A stretch of DNA of 6,169 nt from Gammaproteobacteria bacterium (lineage in GTDB: Bacteria > Pseudomonadota > Gammaproteobacteria > Granulosicoccales > Granulosicoccaceae). The DNA lies in NCBI GenBank assembly GCA_019634245.1, contig JAHQVR010000321.1:1-6169 (forward strand), in the 5' to 3' direction. Positions 5,273-6,169 of this stretch are shown in pieces; the first letter of the stretch is position 1; every line of letters begins with the position of its first letter. The translations under genes were made by a program, and so were the position numbers. A model generated the notes under the pieces. The model had not been told where the DNA came from. It made no database searches and saw nothing but the letters and a program-made list of their open reading frames with translations.

Positions 5273-6073
5273 TCAAGTGCGCCAGTCCAGTACACGGCGC
5301 TCGACCACTCCGATCAACCAGCTGGTGATCACGCCAATTAACGAGAGAATAATCACCCCGACAAACAGTCGTTCCAAGTCGTAGAGTGATCCTGCCTCGA
5401 GAATATACGCGCCGATGCCGTATTCGGCGCCCAGCATTTCGGCGGCGACCAACAGTATGATGGCAATGGCGAGGCTGATACGTAACCCGGACAAGATGCC
5501 GGGCATGGCACCGGGTATTACGATTTTTCTCACAATAGAGAACCAGGAGAGTCCGAAACTTTGTCCCATTCGGATCAATGTGCGATCAACGTTGTCTACA
5601 GCGCCATAGGTGGCGACCACTGTCGGTGTAAAGGTTCCAAACGCGATCAAGGCGTATTTTGATCCTTCGCCAATGCCAAACCAGATGACAAACAAGGGCA
5701 AAAGCGCAATTTTTGGAATCGGGAATATAGCGGCAACCAGTGGAATCATTCCTGAGCGAAAATACGAGAACAATCCGATCAACACACCCACACTGATACC
5801 GATACTAACGCCCATGAGTCCACCCATCAGTAAACGGCTCAGCGAAGGTAGCAAATGTTTGAACAGTAAACCGCTGGAGTAAAGCTCGCCAAAAGTGCTG
5901 AGTACATCAGAAGGTTTGGGTAGTACCAGGGCGGAAATCCATCCCGATCGCGTACCCCATTCCGCCAGCGCTATCAGTAAAATAAACACTAAGAAGCCCA
6001 TCCATCGCCGTGGCTTTGGAGAAAACCCACCACCGCGAAATTCAACTTCTTGGCTAAGCGGTGATTCAGGCAT
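5273..6073 (-). CDS. ABC transporter permease, NitT/TauT (SsuC/TauC) family
   Basis: A 266-residue inner-membrane permease of a binding-protein-dependent importer. A 22-residue cytoplasmic leader is followed by about six membrane segments, near 23-40, 78-101, 108-131, 138-156, 195-214 and 236-256. Family landmarks are LPKPSDVLSTFGEL (51-64), the FPIPKIALLPLFVIWFGIGE stretch (117-136) followed by GSKYA, and the EAA-type coupling loop that contacts the ATPase (about 167-198, with SFGLSWFSIVRKIVIPGAMP). The end, VVERRVLDWR, is also typical. Relatives import nitrate, taurine, sulfonates, pyrimidine thiamine precursors or aromatics; this sequence does not say which. The ATG at 6073 overlaps the end of the ATPase gene by 8 nt (ATGCCTGA), with GAAGAG upstream as ribosome site, so the two are translationally coupled. 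No binding-protein gene lies downstream in the window. Confidence 0.93.
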   Translation of the reverse strand: MPESPLSQEVEFRGGGFSPKPRRWMGFLVFILLIALAEWGTRSGWISALVLPKPSDVLSTFGELYSSGLLFKHLLPSLSRLLMGGLMGVSIGISVGVLIGLFSYFRSGMIPLVAAIFPIPKIALLPLFVIWFGIGEGSKYALIAFGTFTPTVVATYGAVDNVDRTLIRMGQSFGLSWFSIVRKIVIPGAMPGILSGLRISLAIAIILLVAAEMLGAEYGIGAYILEAGSLYDLERLFVGVIILSLIGVITSWLIGVVERRVLDWRT

Positions 6074-6169
6074 CGACTAGCTCTTCATCTGCTTCGCGCG
6101 CTTCGTCACGCATCAATTCCCACAAACTTTTCTGGTAGGCATCTAGGTCGGGATCACCGAATTCTCGGC
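6066..6169 (-). CDS. ABC transporter ATP-binding protein, C-terminal end only
   Basis: On the minus strand, an open frame entering from the right edge encodes the last 33 residues of a protein, from REFGDPDLDAYQKSLWELM to EELVDA, and ends with TGA at 6066-6068. The sequence F-G-D-P followed by an amphipathic helix ending in acidic residues is the usual tail of NitT/TauT-family ATPases (SsuB/TauB type). The position, overlapping the permease start by 8 nt, supports this. The Walker motifs lie outside the window, so the call rests on the tail and context. Confidence 0.75.
   Translation of the reverse strand, partial: REFGDPDLDAYQKSLWELMRDEAREADEELVDA

Noticed and set aside
5415..6080. Plus-strand open frames across the permease gene
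   Set aside because: They are antisense shadows of a clear permease with conserved family motifs on the minus strand.

Overview
This window looks like chromosomal DNA of a free-living Gram-negative proteobacterium, probably a gammaproteobacterium. Base composition is moderate, several products carry Sec-type signal peptides, there is an AraC/cupin_6 regulator and a NitT/TauT-type ABC importer, and some genes have clear Shine-Dalgarno sites. No rRNA, tRNA, insertion sequence, phage gene or CRISPR array was seen. Taxonomy is an inference from gene style only.

Layout: (1) Positions 1-396 hold the 3' end of an unrecognised plus-strand gene. Its last part carries two copies of a perfect 16-18 bp palindrome, 39 bp apart. 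(2) A minus-strand AraC-family regulator (393-1343) and a plus-strand secreted cupin (1446-1880) diverge from a 102 bp intergenic region. (3) A minus-strand pair (1897-3228) encodes an exported protein with an intradiol-dioxygenase-like fold, followed by an exported DUF4159 protein. They are 39 bp apart and probably form an operon. (4) A 217-223 bp divergent control region (3229 to about 3451) is rich in dyads and heptamer repeats. It separates this pair from a membrane-anchored alpha/beta hydrolase (3452-4222, plus). (5) Positions 4223-4464 contain no confident gene, only a short open frame that may be a gene remnant. (6) A VOC-fold protein (4465-4839, plus) converges on an NTF2/SnoaL-like protein (4854-5219, minus). 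(7) The right end holds a NitT/TauT-family ABC permease (5273-6073, minus), preceded by the overlapping 3' end of its ATPase gene (6066 to the window edge).

How the genes may work together: the AraC regulator probably senses a small ligand through its own cupin domain and controls the divergent secreted cupin gene. The DUF4159/intradiol-like pair probably acts outside the cytoplasmic membrane, but its function cannot be read from the sequence. The ATPase and permease form one importer; no periplasmic binding protein gene lies in the window, so its substrate is unknown. The least ordinary signals are the twin in-frame palindromes near the left end, the exported DUF4159/intradiol-like pair whose expected iron-binding tyrosines are not evident, and the repeat-rich control region at 3229-3445.
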